From: CAZPUI01 sp964415525
GTDB taxonomy: Bacteria; Acidobacteriota; Holophagae; Holophagales; Holophagaceae
Direction: 5' to 3'
Length of the DNA stretch: 9,957 bases
Assembly (NCBI GenBank): GCA_964415525.1
Contig: CAYQAS010000137.1
Location: 1-9,957 of the forward strand
In this document: one piece after another, positions 6,211-9,957 of the stretch
How positions within the stretch are numbered: the stretch's first letter is position 1
Layout: each line of letters begins with the position of its first letter
Made by a program: the position numbers and the translations under genes
The notes under the pieces: generated by a model
Databases searched by the model: none
Told to the model about the DNA's origin: nothing
The model's input: the letters and a program-made list of their open reading frames with translations, nothing else

Positions 6211-6723
6211 ATGGCGGAGATCACCCGGGACGGCGTGGAAGAGCTGCTGCGGATGGACCGTCCGCTCACGCGCCTCGATCTGACGGACCTCGACCTGCGT
6301 GGCCTCGACCTTCGGAACAAGGACCTGCGTCAGGCACGGCTGGATGGCGTGAACTGCTCCGAGTGCAATTTGGAGGGCGCCAATCTCGCGGGCTGCTCCA
6401 TGCAGCAGGCCGACCTTTCCTATGCACGGCTCGTGGATGCGGACCTGCGCGAGGCAAGGTTCATGCGCACAACTTTCGCGGGCGCGGACCTCACCCGCGC
6501 CGTTCTGGCCAGCAGTGACCTGACCCGGGCGAACTTTTCCCAGGCGAAGCTCGTCCGAACGAGCCTCGTCCGGGCCGTGCTCTGTGAGGCCAACTTCAGC
6601 GGCGCCAACCTCCATCTGGCCCTGGCCATGGAGGCGGATTTCACCGGCGCCAACCTCTGGCAGGCCCTGATGTCCGACACCCTGGTGGATGCAGCAAAAG
6701 GGCTCGAATCTGTCCGAACCTGA
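6211..6723 (+). CDS. Pentapeptide-repeat protein
   Basis: A 170-residue protein that from about Leu19 to residue 158 is an unbroken register of roughly 28 pentapeptides of the A(D/N)LXX type, with Leu or Phe at the central position (Leu19, 24, 29 and so on; Phe84, 89, 109, 129, 144). This predicts a right-handed quadrilateral beta-helix of about seven turns. Cys49 takes one of the core positions. A short N-terminal helix-like lead (1-18) and a short tail flank it. There is no signal peptide, so it should be cytoplasmic. Some family members of similar size, such as Qnr and MfpA, mimic DNA and bind gyrase, but most have no known role and nothing here picks one. ATG at 6211 follows a weak GGGGG site. 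The gene is separated from its upstream neighbour by a terminator. Confidence 0.92.
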   Translation: MAEITRDGVEELLRMDRPLTRLDLTDLDLRGLDLRNKDLRQARLDGVNCSECNLEGANLAGCSMQQADLSYARLVDADLREARFMRTTFAGADLTRAVLASSDLTRANFSQAKLVRTSLVRAVLCEANFSGANLHLALAMEADFTGANLWQALMSDTLVDAAKGLESVRT

Positions 6724-6790
6724 CGGGTCCGCAATATCCCGTCCCGGTTATCGGCCTACCACGGCCTGAAGGCGCCATTCCTTGAAAGGT

Positions 6791-6925
6791 TGGAACCGCG
6801 AAAAACGCGAATCGCCCTTCTGGCGCGCGAAAGGGGATCAGGAACGGTGCCGCCTCTTCTGCAAGCGGGGGCCCGAGCGGCTCCGCGATTGGCGTTTCGT
6901 CTCTTTCGCTCCTTTCGCGGTTCCA
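6791..6925. repeat. Long-spaced inverted repeat with GCGAAA arms
   Basis: TGGAACCGCGAAA (6791-6803) is repeated perfectly in inverted form at 6913-6925. Similarity continues imperfectly inward: CGAAAAACGCGAATCGC after the left arm resembles CGAAACGCCAATCGC read from the right arm. The 109-bp interior holds no gene. This looks like a dispersed intergenic repeat unit, but the element type is unknown to me. Confidence 0.55.
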
Positions 6926-6974
6926 TCGCTTTTGGCTGAAACAGACCGATAGGCGGGTATCCCCTTTGAGCCCC

Positions 6975-7009
6975 GACCTGGTGGGTGAGCGAAGCCCGCC
7001 CACCAGGTC
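6975..7009. repeat. 11-bp perfect inverted repeat
   Basis: GACCTGGTGGG (6975-6985) pairs with CCCACCAGGTC (6999-7009) around a 13-nt loop. Neither strand has a following T-run, so it is unlikely to be an intrinsic terminator. It may belong to the same repeat unit as the neighbouring 13-bp inverted repeat. Confidence 0.6.
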
Positions 7010-7052
7010 TGGTTCACCGCCTTCATGGGGGGCTGTTAGCCTCTTGTGCAGA

Positions 7053-7069
7053 GGCATCCGGTGGATGCC
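7053..7069 (+). promoter_or_regulatory. Hairpin in the pepD leader
   Basis: GGCATCC (7053-7059) and GGATGCC (7063-7069) pair around the 3-nt loop GGT. TGTGCA flanks the hairpin on both sides (7045-7050 region and 7071-7076). It lies 24 nt before the pepD ribosome site GGAGG (7094-7098). It could be an operator or an mRNA structure. Confidence 0.35.
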
Positions 7070-7103
7070 CTGTGCATGTCCCCAAATCCCATTGGAGGCC
7101 CCG

Positions 7104-8546
7104 ATGCCCTACTCCCTCGAGTCGCTTGAACCCAAGCTGTTCTGGCACTACTTCACCGAGCTGTCCAAGATCCCCCGCGGTTCCAAGAAGGAAGCCGCCG
7201 CCGCCCTGTGGGTGGCCGACCAGGGTCGTGCCATGGGCCTCGAGACCTACCAGGATGAAGTGGGCAATGTGGTCATCCGCAAGCCCGCCACCGCCGGCAT
7301 GGAAGGCAAGCCCGGCATCGTGCTCCAGGCGCACGTGGACATGGTCTGCGAGGCGAATGAGGGCACCGACCACGACTTCGAGAAGGACGGCATCAAGCTC
7401 CAGATCAAGGGCGACCACCTCTACGCCACCGGCACCACCCTCGGCGCCGACAATGGCGTTGGCGTCTGCGCCGGCTTGGCCGTGCTGGCCGATAAGACCC
7501 TCGTCCACCCGATGGTGGAGCTGCTCGTCACCATCGACGAGGAGACCGGTCTGACCGGTGCCAACGCCTTCGCGGGCTGCATCCTCAAGGGCACCTACTT
7601 CCTCAACCTCGACAGTGAGGAGGAGGGCTACCTGACCATCGGATGCGCCGGGGGCATCGATACCCAGGCCACCCGCAAGTGCACCTGGCAGGCTCCCTCC
7701 GCCGGCACCAAGGGATTCCGGATCAAGATCTCCGGCCTGAAGGGCGGTCACAGCGGCATCGACATCAACAATGGCCGCGGCAATGCCATCCGCATCCTGG
7801 CTGCCGCCCTGCGCGCCAGCGAGGCCGCCGGTGTGGAGATCGCCTCCCTCAAGGGCGGCAACAAGCGCAACGCCATCCCCCGCGAGGCTTCCGCCATCGT
7901 GGCCGTGAAGGATGAGGCCGCTCTGCGCGCCTCCATGTCCAAGGTCGAGACCAACGTGCGCCTCGCCCTGGGCAGCTTCGATCCCGGCCTCGTCATCACC
8001 GTGGAGCCCGCGGACCTGCCCGCCCAGGTCATGTCCCCCGCCGACGAGAAGGCGGTGGTGAACACCCTGCTGACCATGGTCCACGGGGTGGTCGCCATGA
8101 CCCCGGACATGCCCGGCCTCGTGCAGACCTCCACGAACCTCGGCGTGGTGGATACCAAGGACGGCATCGTGCAGTTCAACATGCTGCACCGCTCCTCCAT
8201 CGACTCCTCCAAGTTCGCCCTGGTGGAGCGCGTCACGGCCCACTGCGAGATCGGCGGCTTCGAGGCCGAGCACATCGGTGGCTATCCCGGCTGGCGCCCC
8301 GATCCCTCCAGCGATCTCGTGAAGATCGTGGACCGCGTGCACACCGAGCTCTACGGCAAGGCCATGCATGTCGTCGCCATCCATGCGGGCCTCGAGTGCG
8401 GCATCATCGGAAAGAACTATCCCGGCATGCAGATGGTCTCCATCGGCCCCGACATGTGGGACGTGCACACCCCCGAGGAACACCTCAGCATTCCCTCCAC
8501 GGAGAAGTTCTGGGGCTTCCTGACGGCGATCCTCGCCAAGATCTGA
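7104..8546 (+). CDS. pepD: Aminoacyl-histidine dipeptidase, M20 family
   Basis: A 480-residue cytosolic metallo-dipeptidase close in length to E. coli PepD (about 485), which splits Xaa-His and other dipeptides with two zinc ions. All M20 landmarks are visible: QAHVDMV with His77 and Asp79, LGADNG with bridging Asp116, DEETG with the catalytic Glu146 and metal ligand Glu147, NLDSEEEG with Asp170, GGHSG with His216 in the lid/dimerisation region, and DVHTPEEHLSI, whose His455 should be the last metal ligand. ATG at 7104 has GGAGG 5 nt upstream and starts right at the family's N-terminal helix; longer forms have no ribosome site. The gene stands alone between a structured intergenic region and a strong terminator. 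The role is probably peptide turnover and amino-acid salvage. Confidence 0.95.
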   Translation: MPYSLESLEPKLFWHYFTELSKIPRGSKKEAAAALWVADQGRAMGLETYQDEVGNVVIRKPATAGMEGKPGIVLQAHVDMVCEANEGTDHDFEKDGIKLQIKGDHLYATGTTLGADNGVGVCAGLAVLADKTLVHPMVELLVTIDEETGLTGANAFAGCILKGTYFLNLDSEEEGYLTIGCAGGIDTQATRKCTWQAPSAGTKGFRIKISGLKGGHSGIDINNGRGNAIRILAAALRASEAAGVEIASLKGGNKRNAIPREASAIVAVKDEAALRASMSKVETNVRLALGSFDPGLVITVEPADLPAQVMSPADEKAVVNTLLTMVHGVVAMTPDMPGLVQTSTNLGVVDTKDGIVQFNMLHRSSIDSSKFALVERVTAHCEIGGFEAEHIGGYPGWRPDPSSDLVKIVDRVHTELYGKAMHVVAIHAGLECGIIGKNYPGMQMVSIGPDMWDVHTPEEHLSIPSTEKFWGFLTAILAKI

Positions 8547-8563
8547 AGTCGTTTCATCCCTGC

Positions 8564-8599
8564 GAAACGTGCCGACCTTCGGGTCGGCACGTTTCTTTT
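8564..8599 (+). terminator. Intrinsic terminator after pepD
   Basis: A 14-bp perfect stem (8564-8577 with 8582-8595, core AAACGTGCCGACC) capped by a TTCG tetraloop is followed by TTTT (8596-8599). It begins 17 nt after the pepD stop. The stem's run of A on the 5' side could let it act weakly on the other strand too. Confidence 0.93.
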
Positions 8600-8669
8600 A
8601 GCCTCTCCTCGCAGTGCGTATCTGGAGCCGGACCCTCCCGCATCCGATAGGCCGAGTGGAAGTCGATGC

Positions 8670-9957
<1,288 letters not shown>

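Larger units (their letters stand above)
6724..7103. other. Structured intergenic region, 380 bp
   Basis: I see no convincing gene. The stretch holds a 6-bp inverted repeat at the pentapeptide stop (6722-6727 with 6738-6743, no T-run), a 13-bp inverted repeat (6791-6803 with 6913-6925), an 11-bp inverted repeat (6975-6985 with 6999-7009) and a 7-bp hairpin just before pepD (7053-7069). Short minus-strand frames across it have low-complexity Arg/Ser/Lys content and are judged spurious. No clear promoter for pepD could be identified. Confidence 0.6.

Noticed and set aside
6722..6743. Possible terminator of the pentapeptide gene
   Set aside because: Only a 6-bp stem with a 10-nt loop and no T-run, so it is not supported as an intrinsic terminator.
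1881..6775. Exact 14-mer CGGCCTGAAGGCGC shared by two intergenic regions (1881-1894 and 6762-6775)
   Set aside because: In GC-rich DNA of this length one such match is not far from chance, and the flanks do not extend the similarity.
6838..7026. Short minus-strand frame in the pre-pepD intergenic region
   Set aside because: Its Lys/Arg/Ser-rich content comes from the inverted-repeat DNA, and it has no ribosome site. It resembles spurious proteins often predicted on intergenic repeats.
7023..8483. 486-codon minus-strand frame opposite pepD
   Set aside because: It mirrors the codon bias of pepD and has Gly/His/Asp/Val-rich content with no domain; pepD itself is unmistakable.

Overview
This window looks like ordinary chromosomal DNA from a GC-rich bacterium with a Gram-negative-type cell plan. 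The gene set (quinolinate synthase, archaeal-type class I FBP aldolase, M20 aminoacyl-histidine dipeptidase, Cache-domain histidine kinase) and the style of the intergenic DNA would fit an acidobacterium of the Holophaga/Geothrix kind. That placement is an impression, not something the sequence proves. There is no phage, insertion sequence, CRISPR array, rRNA or clear horizontal-transfer signature.

Layout, left to right. Positions 1-1742 are one plus-strand block: the 3' half of nadA, a membrane-anchored metallophosphoesterase starting 4 nt after it, a tRNA-Glu(CTC) with encoded CCA, and a strong intrinsic terminator. Positions 1743-3600 hold a small four-helix membrane protein resembling MotA/TolQ/ExbB, then class I fructose-bisphosphate aldolase with a GC-rich hairpin just before its ribosome binding site and a terminator behind it. 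Positions 3620-5407 (minus strand, convergent with the aldolase) encode a 595-residue protein I cannot assign to a family. A 324-bp divergent intergenic region follows, with a long hairpin and short repeats. Next come a small exported Lys/Ala-rich protein with 11-residue repeats (5732-6121), a textbook terminator, and a pentapeptide-repeat protein (6211-6723).

Positions 6724-7103 are a 380-bp non-coding stretch with three inverted repeats. A PepD-type dipeptidase (7104-8546) follows, ending in a UUCG-capped terminator. The last gene (8670 to the window end) is a sensor histidine kinase with a DctB-like periplasmic Cache domain; only its start, through the H-box, is present.

Most genes appear to be single transcription units: four strong terminators separate them, and only nadA with the phosphoesterase (possibly also the tRNA) looks co-transcribed. 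The parts most worth following up are the unassigned 595-residue protein, the exported 11-mer repeat protein, the reduced MotA-like protein and the structured intergenic region before pepD. I see no convincing multi-gene novel system.
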